Assembly (NCBI GenBank): GCA_035550595.1
Contig: DASZOV010000152.1
Coordinates: forward strand, 1-41,696
DNA from: CALFMR01 sp035550595
GTDB lineage: Bacteria > Acidobacteriota > Vicinamibacteria > Vicinamibacterales > SCN-69-37
DNA length: 41,696 nucleotides
Direction: 5' to 3'
How positions within the stretch are numbered: position 1 is the first letter of the stretch; each line of letters opens with the position of its first letter. Position numbers and translations under genes: made by a program. Shown one piece after another: positions 1 to 8,300 of this stretch. Below the pieces are notes generated by a model, which was given only the letters and a program-made list of their open reading frames with translations, made no database searches and had not been told where the DNA came from.

Positions 1-1
1 G

Positions 2-721
2 ACCGAGGGCATCGTGCACCACGTGAAGGAGTCGGCGGCCGGCTTCCTCATGGCGGCCGAAGTCGAGTATCTCGGCAAGGCGCTGCACGATCCGGATCGC
101 CCGTTCGTCGCGATTCTCGGCGGCGCGAAGGTCTCCGACAAACTCGAGGTCATCGAGAACCTGCTCGACAAGGTCGACGCGCTCATCATCGGCGGCGCCA
201 TGGCCTACACGTTCCTCAAGGCGCAGGGACAGCCGGTCGGCCGGTCGCTCGTCGAAGAGGATCTCGTCGACAAGGCACGCGAGCTGCAGGAACGGGCGAC
301 GGCGCGCGGCATCACTTTCGAGCTGCCGGTCGATCACGTCGTCGCGCCGAAGCTCGACCCGAAGGCGCCGACCGAGACGCTCGACGTCGGCGACGCGCGC
401 ATCGGCGATCGCATGGGACTCGACATCGGACCGAAGACCGTCGCGCGCGACGCGGACATCATCGGCCGCGCCAAGACGGTCGTATGGAACGGACCGATGG
501 GCGTGTTCGAGATGGACGCGTTCGCCAAGGGCACGCTAGGCATCGCGCGCGCGGTGGCGAACGTGCACGGCACGACGATCATCGGCGGCGGCGACTCGGT
601 CGCGGCCGTGACCAAGGCCGGCGTCGCCGAAGAGATGACGCACATCTCGACCGGCGGCGGCGCCTCGCTCGAGTTCCTCGGCGGCCGCACGCTGCCGGGC
701 GTGGCGGCGTTGGACAAGTAA
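2..721 (+). CDS. pgk: Phosphoglycerate kinase, C-terminal part (5' end outside window)
   Basis: Glycolytic enzyme that transfers the acyl phosphate of 1,3-bisphosphoglycerate to ADP in the cytoplasm. The frame is open from base 2 and begins inside the family's conserved HHVKESAAGFLM segment, so the N-terminal domain lies outside the window. The nucleotide-binding domain is visible: AILGGAKVSDKL near residue 35, the GGAMAYTFL stretch, VWNGPMGVFE near residue 160, and the late GGGDSVAA and STGGGASLEFL loops that close around the nucleotide. The stop codon is TAA at 719-721. tpiA and secG follow on the same strand, the common pgk-tpiA-secG order. The internal GTG at 14 is not a start, because homology continues upstream of it. 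Confidence 0.96.
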   Translation, partial: TEGIVHHVKESAAGFLMAAEVEYLGKALHDPDRPFVAILGGAKVSDKLEVIENLLDKVDALIIGGAMAYTFLKAQGQPVGRSLVEEDLVDKARELQERATARGITFELPVDHVVAPKLDPKAPTETLDVGDARIGDRMGLDIGPKTVARDADIIGRAKTVVWNGPMGVFEMDAFAKGTLGIARAVANVHGTTIIGGGDSVAAVTKAGVAEEMTHISTGGGASLEFLGGRTLPGVAALDK

Positions 722-742
722 AAGGACAGTCTAGACGTCGTC

Positions 743-855
743 AACTTCGAACTTCAAACTTCGAACTTCGAAAGCGGTTCCGGCACCGTCGCGCCGCCCC
801 CACGAGGAAGTCCGATGATTTGAAGTTCGAAGTTCATAGTTCGAAGTTCAAAGTT
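743..855. repeat. Imperfect inverted repeat made of GAAGTTCGAA-type units
   Basis: The pgk-tpiA gap holds two arms of about 30-37 bases. The left arm (743-773) is built from AACTTCGAAC units and the right arm (819-855) from the complementary GAAGTTCGAA units, separated by about 45 bases. The arms pair over most of their length with one or two slips, so the transcript could fold into a long hairpin between the two cistrons. A related single-arm copy lies at 33325-33355, so this is a dispersed family rather than a local accident. Function is unknown. Confidence 0.75.
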
Positions 856-869
856 TTCTGAGATCCCCT

Positions 870-1649
870 ATGACCCGAGTGCCCGTGCTTGCCGCCAACT
901 GGAAGATGTTCAAGACCACGCACGAGACGCTGGCCTACATGCGGGAGCTCGGCGCGCTCGTCAAGACGCTCGATGGCGGTGAAGTCGAGGTGGTCGTGGC
1001 GCCGCCGTTTCCGTCGCTCGTGACCGCGGCGGAAGCGGCGCGCAATACCGGCGTCGGCGTGGCGGCGCAGAACCTGTACTTCGAACGCGAAGGTGCGTTC
1101 ACCGGCGAGGTGAGCGCGACGATGATCAAGGAGGCCGGCGCCGGTTATGTCATCGTCGGCCACTCCGAGCGGCGGCGGCTGTTCGGCGACACGGACCAGG
1201 CCGTGAGCCGCAAGTTACGCGCGGCCATCAGTGCCGAGCTCGTGCCGATCGCGTGCATCGGCGAGACGCTCGAGGAACGCGAGGCCGGCAGGACCGACGA
1301 CGTGCTCGATCGGCAGATCCGCGACGGCTTCGCGGGACTGGCGCCGGCCGAAGTCGCGGCGCTCATCGTCGCGTACGAGCCGGTGTGGGCGATTGGCACG
1401 GGCAAGAACGCAACGCCGGCCGAGGCCGCTGACGCGCACCATCACATCCGCACGCGGCTCGGCGAGTGGTTCGGGCGCCAGACGGCCGATCAGTGTCGCA
1501 TCCTGTACGGCGGGTCGGTCAAGCCGGACAACGTCGCGGCGCTCACGGCCCTGCCCGACGTCGACGGCGCGCTCGTGGGCGGAGCCAGCCTGGACGTGAC
1601 GAGCTTCTTCAAGATCGTGACGGGCGGCCTCGCGGCGCGGCCCAAGTAA
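870..1649 (+). CDS. tpiA: Triosephosphate isomerase
   Basis: Interconverts dihydroxyacetone phosphate and glyceraldehyde 3-phosphate in the cytoplasm. The 259-residue protein has the full TIM-barrel set: NWKMFK with the substrate-binding lysine near the N-terminus, GHSERR with the electrophilic histidine, AYEPVWAIGTG with the catalytic glutamate followed by flexible loop 6, and the phosphate-binding GGSVKPDN and GALVGGASL loops at the C-terminus. Length is normal for the family. The ATG at 870 is chosen because VPVLAANWKM starts at the expected distance. It lies 148 bases after pgk, the space being filled by the inverted repeat at 743-855, and secG follows. Confidence 0.97.
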   Translation: MTRVPVLAANWKMFKTTHETLAYMRELGALVKTLDGGEVEVVVAPPFPSLVTAAEAARNTGVGVAAQNLYFEREGAFTGEVSATMIKEAGAGYVIVGHSERRRLFGDTDQAVSRKLRAAISAELVPIACIGETLEEREAGRTDDVLDRQIRDGFAGLAPAEVAALIVAYEPVWAIGTGKNATPAEAADAHHHIRTRLGEWFGRQTADQCRILYGGSVKPDNVAALTALPDVDGALVGGASLDVTSFFKIVTGGLAARPK

Positions 1650-1673
1650 GCCGTTCGGAGCCAGGTGGCCGTC

Positions 1674-1691
1674 GGGCCAGATGGCCCTTTT
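1674..1691 (+). terminator. Short GC hairpin with T run after tpiA
   Basis: GGGCC (1674-1678), loop AGAT and GGCCC (1683-1687) form a perfect 5-bp stem followed by four T. The form resembles a small intrinsic terminator or attenuator between tpiA and secG. The stem is short, so partial read-through into secG is likely. Confidence 0.3.
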
Positions 1692-1727
1692 GCCCTTTAC
1701 CCGGCGCCTTCGTATACTGGTGAGCTC

Positions 1728-2204
1728 ATGTTGTACGACGTCCTCCTCGTCTTCTTCATCATCGTCTGCATCCTGCTGCTCATCGTGGTGCTCTTGCAGC
1801 AGGGCCAGGGCGGCGACATGGCGGCTGCGTTCGGTGGATCGAGCAGCCAGACGGCGTTCGGCGCGCGGTCGGGTGCGACCGTGCTGACGCGCGCGACGAC
1901 GGTGCTGGGGACGCTGTTCCTGCTGGGGGCGTTCATCCTGACGATCATGGGACGCACGGGCGGCGGATCGGTCGTGAGCGGCGTCGGCGGCGCCGCACCC
2001 GCATCGCAGCAGACGGCTCCCGCGCTGCCGATGCCAGCCCTGCCGGCTCAGAACAACGGCACTGCTCCGGCCAACGGCACGACGCCCGCCGCTCCCGCCA
2101 ATGGCACGAGCGGATCGGGCAGCACGTCGACGCCGGTGACGCCGGCTCCGCAGAGCTCGGCGCCGGCCGGTAACACGAACACGCCCGCGCCGGCTGGAAA
2201 ATAG
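1728..2204 (+). CDS. secG: Preprotein translocase subunit SecG
   Basis: Small membrane subunit of the SecYEG protein-conducting channel. The 158-residue product starts LYDVLLVFFIIVC, a first membrane helix at about residues 5-25, followed by the family signature LLQQGQGGDMAAAFGG and TAFGARSG, and a second helix at about residues 60-78 (VLGTLFLLGAFILTIMG). The reading frame is open further upstream to 1665, but the ATG at 1728 starts directly before the SecG homology. From about residue 85 the protein is a low-complexity Ala/Pro/Thr/Asn/Gly tail of roughly 70 residues, so it is longer than the usual ~110-residue SecG. It is the third gene after pgk and tpiA, a frequent arrangement. Confidence 0.92.
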   Translation: MLYDVLLVFFIIVCILLLIVVLLQQGQGGDMAAAFGGSSSQTAFGARSGATVLTRATTVLGTLFLLGAFILTIMGRTGGGSVVSGVGGAAPASQQTAPALPMPALPAQNNGTAPANGTTPAAPANGTSGSGSTSTPVTPAPQSSAPAGNTNTPAPAGK

Positions 2205-2273
2205 CACTCACGTCAGTCGAGTTGCGTCGCACGCCCGTGCGATCGCTGTCGAGATCTGACGTTTGTAAAGAAG

Positions 2274-2531
2274 TCAGCGGCGAGAGAACGCACTGGCGGC
2301 GCGATCCAACTTGTCGCGCAACGCCAAGTGAGCGGCAAAATCGAGCGCGCGTTCGCGCTCGTTCGGGTAGTCGGGACGGACGCGTCGCATTTCGGCCCGA
2401 AGGACCTGGGCTGCCTCCCAGGCCGGCTGCCAGCCCTCACGCTGGAAGCGCTCGGCCCAATAAGCCGTTTTCGACGCCACGACCGCGTCCCAGTCGCGGT
2501 TCACGAACGCACGAATATCGTCGGGCGTCAT
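2274..2531 (-). CDS. Small conserved hypothetical protein (85 aa)
   Basis: The 85-residue product starts MTPDDIRAFVNRDW and is rich in charged and aromatic residues (KTAYWAERFQREGW), with a predicted mostly helical fold, no signal peptide and no membrane segment. I recognise the general look of small bacterial hypothetical proteins with a DWxxVxxSKxxYWAERF pattern but cannot assign a function. The frame is open further upstream, to 2663, but that extension reads into the tRNA leader and has no homology-like character, so the ATG at 2531 is preferred. The gene is divergent from the tRNA-Leu and convergent with secG. Confidence 0.6.
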   Translation of the reverse strand: MTPDDIRAFVNRDWDAVVASKTAYWAERFQREGWQPAWEAAQVLRAEMRRVRPDYPNERERALDFAAHLALRDKLDRAASAFSRR

Positions 2532-2600
2532 CGCGGCCTTGTAGCGCGCGTGCGAGCGCAGCCGGCCCGTTGCGGAGGTTCGATCGACAGGCGCGAGCGC

Positions 2601-2630
2601 TGGAAAGATGGCTGGCGGACAGGCTACAAT
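2601..2630 (+). promoter_or_regulatory. Probable promoter of tRNA-Leu
   Basis: TACAAT at 2625-2630 is a good -10 hexamer. TGGAAA at 2601-2606 is a partial -35, with an 18-base spacer. The expected start lies about 25-28 bases before the tRNA 5' end. A 10-bp palindrome TTCGGCCGAA (2642-2651) lies in the leader. Confidence 0.45.
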
Positions 2631-2663
2631 GCGGAGTTCGGTTCGGCCGAATCTCTCCCCCAC

Positions 2664-2750
2664 GCGGAAGTGGCGGAACTGGCAGACGCACCAGCTTGAG
2701 GGGCTGGCGGTAGCAATACCGTGGGGGTTCGAATCCCCCCTTCCGCACCA
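2664..2750 (+). tRNA. tRNA-Leu (anticodon GAG)
   Basis: Complete class II tRNA. The acceptor strands GCGGAAG (2664-2670) and CTTCCGC (2740-2746) pair perfectly, followed by discriminator A and an encoded CCA (2748-2750). The anticodon stem is CCAGC/GCTGG around the loop TTGAGGG, which gives anticodon GAG, reading CUC/CUU leucine codons. The long variable arm GGTA-GCAA-TACC and the T arm GGGGG-TTCGAAT-CCCCC are intact. An antitoxin gene starts only 25 bases after the CCA. Confidence 0.97.
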
Positions 2751-2775
2751 AAATCAAATTGGAAAGGCCGAGATC

Positions 2776-3021
2776 ATGCAGACGCTGCCCATCACGTCCG
2801 AGCGGCTCGCCGAACTCGAAGAGTTTGCACGTCGACGCGGAAAGACCGCCGCCGATGCCCTCGACGAGGCGTTGGCCGAGTATCTCCAATGGGAGCGTCA
2901 GGACTATCAAGAGGCGGTCCAGGCCGTCCGGCAAGGTGTCGAGGACGTGAAGGCGGGCCGCACGAAGGCTGCCGACGAGTTCTTCGACGACTTCGCACGG
3001 AAGCATGGCCTTCCGCGTTGA
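2776..3021 (+). CDS. Putative type II antitoxin, ParD/CopG-like
   Basis: 81-residue acidic and basic protein. Its N-terminus (MQTLPITSERLAELEEFARR) resembles a short DNA-binding ribbon-helix-helix region: a beta-like stretch, then RLAELEEFARRRGKTAADALDEALAEYL. The C-terminal half (DYQEAVQAVRQGVEDVKAGR) is helical and fits the toxin-wrapping arm of ParD-type antitoxins. GGAAAG at 2761-2766 provides a ribosome site for the ATG at 2776. The stop overlaps the start of the downstream toxin gene by 17 bases, typical of coupled toxin-antitoxin pairs. The family call rests on size, context and residue pattern. Confidence 0.78.
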   Translation: MQTLPITSERLAELEEFARRRGKTAADALDEALAEYLQWERQDYQEAVQAVRQGVEDVKAGRTKAADEFFDDFARKHGLPR

Positions 3022-3331
3022 GCTCTCCGATCAGGCGCAGCGAGACATCTCCGCGATCTACGATTGGCTTCGGTCGCAGCAGGCCGGAGATGCCGGCGAG
3101 CGCTGGTTCCTCGCTCTCCGAGCAGCGATTGGATCGCTGGCAGACTTTCCATCACGCTGCCCCCTCGCTCCGGAAAATCGCGCGACACGCGTAGAAGTTC
3201 GCCAGTTGCTCTACGGTCGTCAACCGCACGTCTATCGCATCTTGCTCACGATCGAAGGTGACATCGTACAAGTCCTTCATATCCGGCATGCACGGCGGCG
3301 CTTGGCCGCGGTGAAACGACTCCTCGGTTGA
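3005..3331 (+). CDS. Putative type II toxin, RelE/ParE superfamily
   Basis: 108-residue protein with the ParE/RelE pattern: MAFRVELSDQAQRDISAIYDWL, a first strand and helix pair, then AGERWFLALRAAIGSLADFP, the central basic strand VRQLLYGRQPHVYRILL, and the final strand IVQVLHIRHARR with the conserved terminal Arg/His region. ParE-type toxins act on DNA gyrase and RelE-type toxins cleave mRNA on the ribosome; the sequence favours ParE but does not settle it. It overlaps the antitoxin gene by 17 bases. The pair sits directly behind a tRNA gene, a common landing site for mobile segments. Confidence 0.85.
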   Translation: MAFRVELSDQAQRDISAIYDWLRSQQAGDAGERWFLALRAAIGSLADFPSRCPLAPENRATRVEVRQLLYGRQPHVYRILLTIEGDIVQVLHIRHARRRLAAVKRLLG

Positions 3332-3362
3332 CAAGCTGTTTTATGAAGTAAGAGGCGACGAG

Positions 3363-3578
3363 ATGGACGCCAGACCACACCTGCTCGACGTCGTCGCATT
3401 GCTCGAGGATCTGCCTGCCCAGAGGTTGGTCCGGGGACAAGTGGGGACGATCGTAGAACTCCTGGATGGCGCGTACGAGGTCGAGTTCTCGGACGATCAG
3501 GGGAAGACGTACGCGGAGCTCGCGCTCCGCCCCGACCAACTCCTCCTGCTCCACCATCGTCCGCAGCGCGCCGCGTAG
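3363..3578 (+). CDS. DUF4926 domain protein
   Basis: 71-residue protein matching the DUF4926 pattern: LLDVVALLEDLPAQ, then LVRGQVGTIVELLDG, then YEVEFSDDQGKTYAELAL. This is a small beta-barrel-like fold of unknown function. Such genes often lie next to toxin-antitoxin or other accessory genes, as here, 31 bases behind the toxin. AGAGG before the ATG at 3363 serves as ribosome site. The last residues (LLLLHHRPQRAA) run past the usual end of the domain. Confidence 0.8.
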   Translation: MDARPHLLDVVALLEDLPAQRLVRGQVGTIVELLDGAYEVEFSDDQGKTYAELALRPDQLLLLHHRPQRAA

Positions 3579-3600
3579 TCCACTGCCGCTTGGGGAGCCG

Positions 3601-3615
3601 GCCGACTCGGTCGGC
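3601..3615. terminator. Hairpin in the convergent gap after DUF4926
   Basis: GCCGAC (3601-3606), loop TCG, GTCGGC (3610-3615) forms a perfect 6-bp stem 22 bases after the DUF4926 stop, between two convergent genes. There is no T run, so termination is only a suggestion. Nothing else is recognisable in 3579-3758. Confidence 0.3.
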
Positions 3616-3758
3616 ACCCAATATGCGTCAGTAACGCGATTCTTTGGGGCTTTTCCGTCTCCGCGCCATTTGCCGCCGACAGTACCGACGGAAGCGACGC
3701 CCGACAGCGACGCTCCCACGCAGGAGGACGTCGCTGCCAAGCGTCCGTCGCCGCCCCC

Positions 3759-4130
3759 TCAGCTCTTCGCCTTGAAGTGCGGGTTCTCGATGAGTCCGAT
3801 CACGTTGCCGAAAAGATCAGCAACCGTCGCGACCTTGATGTCATCGCCGACGTCCTGGATGGCGTGTCGGGGCTCGGCGCCGTGCGCCAGCATGTGCGCG
3901 TGCGCGGCGGCGATGTCGGGGACGCCCCAGTACGCGACGGCATTGTCGCCGACCGTGACGTGCGCGACGTTCGGATCGAGACCCAACTCGTACCCGCCGA
4001 TCTCGAAGCCGACGTAGAAGGGCTGGTCGAAGTACGGCGCGATGCCGAACGCTGACGTATACCAGGCTTTGGCCTTCGCCAGATCCGGCGCGTGATAGAT
4101 GACGGTCCGCAGTCCAAGAAACATGTCCAT
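3759..4130 (-). CDS. VOC family protein (glyoxalase/dioxygenase fold)
   Basis: 123-residue single-module vicinal oxygen chelate protein. The paired beta-alpha-beta-beta-beta pattern is visible: LRTVIYHAPDLAKAKAWYTSAFG, then YVGFEIGGYELGLDP, then AVAYWGVPDIAAAHAHMLAHGAE, and the final DLFGNVIGLIENPHF. The His of YHAPD and the Glu of LIENP sit at the usual metal-ligand positions, so a metal-dependent activity or a binding role is possible; the substrate cannot be read. The ATG at 4130 is preferred over upstream codons because CGAGG lies just before it; the ATG at 4124 is an alternative. The gene stands alone, downstream of the minus-strand methyltransferase gene. Confidence 0.85.
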   Translation of the reverse strand: MDMFLGLRTVIYHAPDLAKAKAWYTSAFGIAPYFDQPFYVGFEIGGYELGLDPNVAHVTVGDNAVAYWGVPDIAAAHAHMLAHGAEPRHAIQDVGDDIKVATVADLFGNVIGLIENPHFKAKS

Positions 4131-4232
4131 GATCCTCGTGCGGAAGGCGGGCGCACGGCGTAGGCCGCGCACACGTCTTCCTCGTGTTCGCGTTCAGCCT
4201 ACGTCTGCAGTCCTGCGAAGGGGCGGCAGGTA

Positions 4233-4263
4233 GGGCCCTCTAGTTGACGATCATCGAGGGCCC
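4233..4263. terminator. Hairpin between the FkbM gene and the VOC gene
   Basis: GGGCCCTC (4233-4240) and GAGGGCCC (4256-4263) are perfectly complementary 8-base arms around a 15-base loop. The hairpin lies downstream of the minus-strand methyltransferase gene (ends 4339) and upstream of VOC, so it may end the glycan transcript. No T tract follows on either strand. Confidence 0.35.
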
Positions 4264-4338
4264 GCTAGGTACGGCGACTACCGTAGCACAGGCGGACAGG
4301 AAGCGAACCACGCGACGCCGTCCGGACGAGCCCGGAGG

Positions 4339-5394
4339 TCACCGGATGAAGCGGCCCAGCACGCGCCGGCCCCATCGCGCGGCGACCGGATGCCGCCAGG
4401 CGATCTGCCGCAATCGCATCTCGGCGCCTGGCCAGCGCTCGCGCCAGCGTCGAACGACGCGCGCCGGCGCGAGTCGCCGCCTGACGGGCGGCTTCACCCA
4501 GGCGAGCGCCTCGTAGAGACCTTCCTCGGCGGCGAGCTGCCGCTCGACGTCTTCGAGTTGCGTGCGCAGCGTCACGACCTCCTGCCGCAGCGATTCGTAC
4601 TCGTCCCACACGGCGCGCATCTGCCCCATCTCCCCCGCCGCGAGGGCCTGCCGGGCGAGCGTGGGACCGGCGAGGTCGGTCAACTCACGACGCAGTCGCT
4701 CGATCTCCTCGACGTATTCGTACGGCTCGAAGCCGTCGCGCACGCTCACGGGCCGGCTCACGAGCGGGACGAAATCGCGGTCCTCTTCGCGCACGTAGTA
4801 CCGATTGATGCCATCGAAACCTGCAGCGAGATAGCCCGCGTCGACGAGCAACGGCTCCCACGCCTCGTGCGTCGGCTCATAGGTCACCGGCGCCACTGCC
4901 TCCACGACGACAACCCTCGGCCGCCAGCGGCGCCAGTCACCGCCCGCGATGACCTCACGTTCGTGGCCTTCGACGTCGATCGACAGGAAGTCGATGACCG
5001 CGGGCGCGTGGGCCTCGCACAGCGTCGCGAGCGTCGTGGCCTCGACGACGCGCTCGGTCAACGGCACGCCGAGTGCGCCGAGCGCGTCGGCCTGCGCCGC
5101 ATGAATCGTGGCGCAGGTCCCGGCGCGAGGATCCGGCTCGTGGAGCACGCGCGTGCCAGCAGCGTCCGAAACGGCGGCGCGGACGTTCACGTCACGCGGC
5201 CGGGCGCGCTGTAATTCGGCGAATGGCGCTTCGCGCGGCTCCACGTTGATGCCACGCCAGCCTCGCGCATAAAAGTGGCGCGTCACCGACGCCTGCACGC
5301 CGTCGCTCGCGCCGATGTCGATGTAGAACCCAGTGGCCGCATCGAAAACGCGCGCCAGACGCACGTCTTCACGATTCTGCGCGTACGAAATCAT
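4339..5394 (-). CDS. FkbM family methyltransferase with coiled-coil C-terminus
   Basis: 351-residue S-adenosylmethionine-dependent methyltransferase of the FkbM type, a family that usually O-methylates sugars or polyketides. The SAM motif is FYIDIGASDGVQAS (residues about 24-36), followed by GINVEPREAPF and the characteristic IDFLSIDVEGHEREVI. After the domain, residues about 225-300 are heptad-like (EEIERLRRELTDL, YESLRQEVVTLRTQLEDVERQL), then a basic Arg/Trp-rich tail. The ATG at 5394 overlaps the stop of the upstream fusion gene as ATGA, which implies translational coupling; upstream in-frame codons run into that gene. It probably modifies the same glycan as the upstream protein. Confidence 0.88.
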   Translation of the reverse strand: MISYAQNREDVRLARVFDAATGFYIDIGASDGVQASVTRHFYARGWRGINVEPREAPFAELQRARPRDVNVRAAVSDAAGTRVLHEPDPRAGTCATIHAAQADALGALGVPLTERVVEATTLATLCEAHAPAVIDFLSIDVEGHEREVIAGGDWRRWRPRVVVVEAVAPVTYEPTHEAWEPLLVDAGYLAAGFDGINRYYVREEDRDFVPLVSRPVSVRDGFEPYEYVEEIERLRRELTDLAGPTLARQALAAGEMGQMRAVWDEYESLRQEVVTLRTQLEDVERQLAAEEGLYEALAWVKPPVRRRLAPARVVRRWRERWPGAEMRLRQIAWRHPVAARWGRRVLGRFIR

Positions 5395-8300
5395 GTGCGC
5401 GTCTCCTTCCTCGGCGATCGCGTCCACCACGCCGCCGCCTGCCGGACGCTCTCATCGCGATCCCGAGCCAGCGCGTCGAGCATGCGCGCCAGATGCCGGT
5501 GTCGCAGAAGGTCTGCCGGTGCGCGCTCGAGGACGCGCGCCACGTGCCGTCGGCTGTCGGCGAGCGCCGACGATGCGTCACTGGTGATGAGCCGTCGCCA
5601 TTCGCGCGGCGTCAACGGCCCGCGCATCCGTGCGCGGATCGCCGCCGGCACCTCGCCCTTGACCGCCACGTGGTTCTCGACGACGCGCGGCTGCACGGAC
5701 GTCGGCGTGACGGGCGCGAGGCGTGTCGCGTACAGCGCGAAGCATCGATAGCCGCGCGACTCGAAGGCACCGACCAGATCGCCCGGCGTCGCGTTCACCG
5801 ACGCGAGCGTATGGCCGTTGGACTCGTAGAACACCACCGGCGCGTCGGGACGCGCGAGCAGCCGGCTCATGCCCTCGATGGCCCGCAACTCGGCGCCCTC
5901 GACGTCGAGCTTCACGAGCGCGACGCGTTCGTACGCAGCCGCGTCGATCAAGTCGTCGACTCGCACCGCAGGGACCGACACGGCATACGGATGGTCCCAC
6001 GCGGCCAGTTGGCCCCAGGCGCCATTCGGCACGAACGGCGTACGGCCGGCAACCGCATCGGCGGCCGCTTCGACGACATGGACGCGGCGAAAATCGTTGC
6101 GGACGACGCCGGCCCGCAGCAATCGTGCATTCGTCGGTGAGGCTTCGATCGCCAAGACCTCGCACCCGGCCGCCGCGAGCGGCAGCGCGACAGTGCCGAT
6201 GTGCGCGCCCACGTCGATGACGACGTCGTCTGCTGCAATGAGAGCGAGCAGCAGGTCGATCTCCGCCCGATCGGCGGATCCTCCCAGACCAGCCGCGTAG
6301 ACGTCGGCCACGAGGTCGCCGGTCTGGGTCGGATCGATCATCACAACGTACGACGGCAGGCCGTGACGGCGAATGGTGATCGCGCGATCGGACGACAGCG
6401 GAGCGGAAACCGCGCGCCCCGAACGCGACGCGCGTCGCCGCAGCTCCGACTCCCAGCCGCCAGCCAGTGCGTGCAAATGGCGCGCACGCGCACGCAGGTT
6501 TCGCGTCCGCGCCAAATGACGCGCCTGCTGCAGCACACGCGACCGACGCGCGCCATTGACCGCGAGCGGCGGACCAGGCATCGCCTCCCAGCCGCCGCGC
6601 TGCTCGACGAGCAGACGCCGCGCTTCGACCAGGTCGGCATCGAGCTCGGGCGTCGGACGCGCCCACGCGTTGTCGACGATCGGATAGCGATCGGTCTTGC
6701 GCAGCGTGAGGTGCATCGAGTGGAACGTGAAGCCCTCGTAGTCCAGCGCGACGTGCGGAAAATCCCAGTGGAGAAAGGCCTCGCTCTCGCCTTTCGCACC
6801 GAGCTCGCGCACGATGGTCTGATGATCGGCCATCGCGAGCGCGAGGCTCCGCCGCGTCTGCATCGTCGCGTTCGACACCGTCGTGTCCAACGGATCGACC
6901 AGTTCGAGGCCGCTCGCCTCGACGATGTACCGCGCGAGATCCGCGTGTCTGAACATGAGGAGCGATCCCGGCCAGCCGATGCGCGTCGGTCCCTCGTCGT
7001 CGACGACGACCGTCGCCATCGACAGCACACCGCCGGGCTTGAGGACGCGGCCCATTTCATAGGCGGCATGCGCCACGTCGTCGAGGCCGCCGAAGTGTTC
7101 GATCGAGCCACTCGAGAAGATGCCGTCGAACGTCTCGTCGGCAAATCGCAGTCGCCGCGCGTCGCTGTGCTCGACGGCCAGGCGCCGAACGTCGCATCGA
7201 TCGTTCGCGGCGAGGCCTGGTGACGCCAGCATCCACGTGGGCGCGTTCAGCCCCCAGACGCCCGGCTGCAGATAGCGGTCGACGATCGTGACCTCTCGTA
7301 CGTGCCGCGTCAGGTAGTACGTCGTGTCCTCCGTCCCCGCGGCGACACCCAGCAGCCTCGCGTCCGGCCGCAAGGCGCCGAACTGCCGCAGCGCGCGAAC
7401 GGCCATCGTGACTTCCCAGTCCTTGTTGTGCTCGACGCCGTGAGGAAAATCGGCGCCGAACCGGTGCGCCTTGTACTCGAGCACGTCGCGCATGAGCGCC
7501 GCGAACTCGGGATCGTCGAAGTCTTCGATCTCGCACGCCTTGTTGAATGCGAGCGGTCGGCGTCCAGGCGCGGTCGACGCAGGCGCTGATGAGAGCGGTG
7601 CGATCGGCGCGTTGACGAGATCGCGATAGGCGCGGCCCATCTGCTCGAGCGTTCCATCGGCTTCGTACGTCGCGCGCGCCGCCATGCCCATGGCCTCGCG
7701 CCGGCGCGGGTCGAACGCCAGCGCCCGCAGTGCCGCAGCGAGCGCCTCGGCCACGCGCGGCCCCGGAGGAAGCCGGATGGACGCATCGGCAGGCCCGATG
7801 CGCCACGACGGCAAATCGCTCGTGACGGCCGGCTTCGACGCGGCGGCTGCCCGCAGCAGCCCGAACGGCGTTCGACTGGAATCGCGGTTTCCGACGGCGA
7901 CGACGACATCGCAGGCGAGGAGCGCTTCATCGGCGTCGGCGCGCAAGGCGTGATCCAGCCATCGGACGCGTCCGTCGAGCCCCAGCGCGCAAGCGTCGCC
8001 AGTGATCGTCTTGATCGCGGCCGCTGGAGTGTCCGGCTCGAGAAAGATGAGACAGACGTGTGGACACGTGCGAACGAGCTCAGCGATCGCGCGCAGGCAG
8101 ATCGCAGCCTCCTTTCCCCACGACGTCTCGACGACGCCAATCACGAACGTCGAGGGCGCGACCTGCAGGCGGGCACGCGCTGACTCGGCTTCGAGCGCCG
8201 GCCGCGTGCCGAGGAGATCCGCGACGCCGGCTGGCAGCACACGTGTCTTGGCGGCAAGCGTCGTCGGCAACGCGCGTCGCACGGCGTCGGTGTGCACCAC

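Noticed and set aside
484..861. 125-codon frame running from pgk into the tpiA leader
   Set aside because: It overlaps pgk in another frame, and its second half is only the translated GAAGTTCGAA repeat.
3246..3740. 164-codon minus-strand frame across the toxin end and DUF4926
   Set aside because: It is antisense to two genes with family matches and has no pattern of its own.
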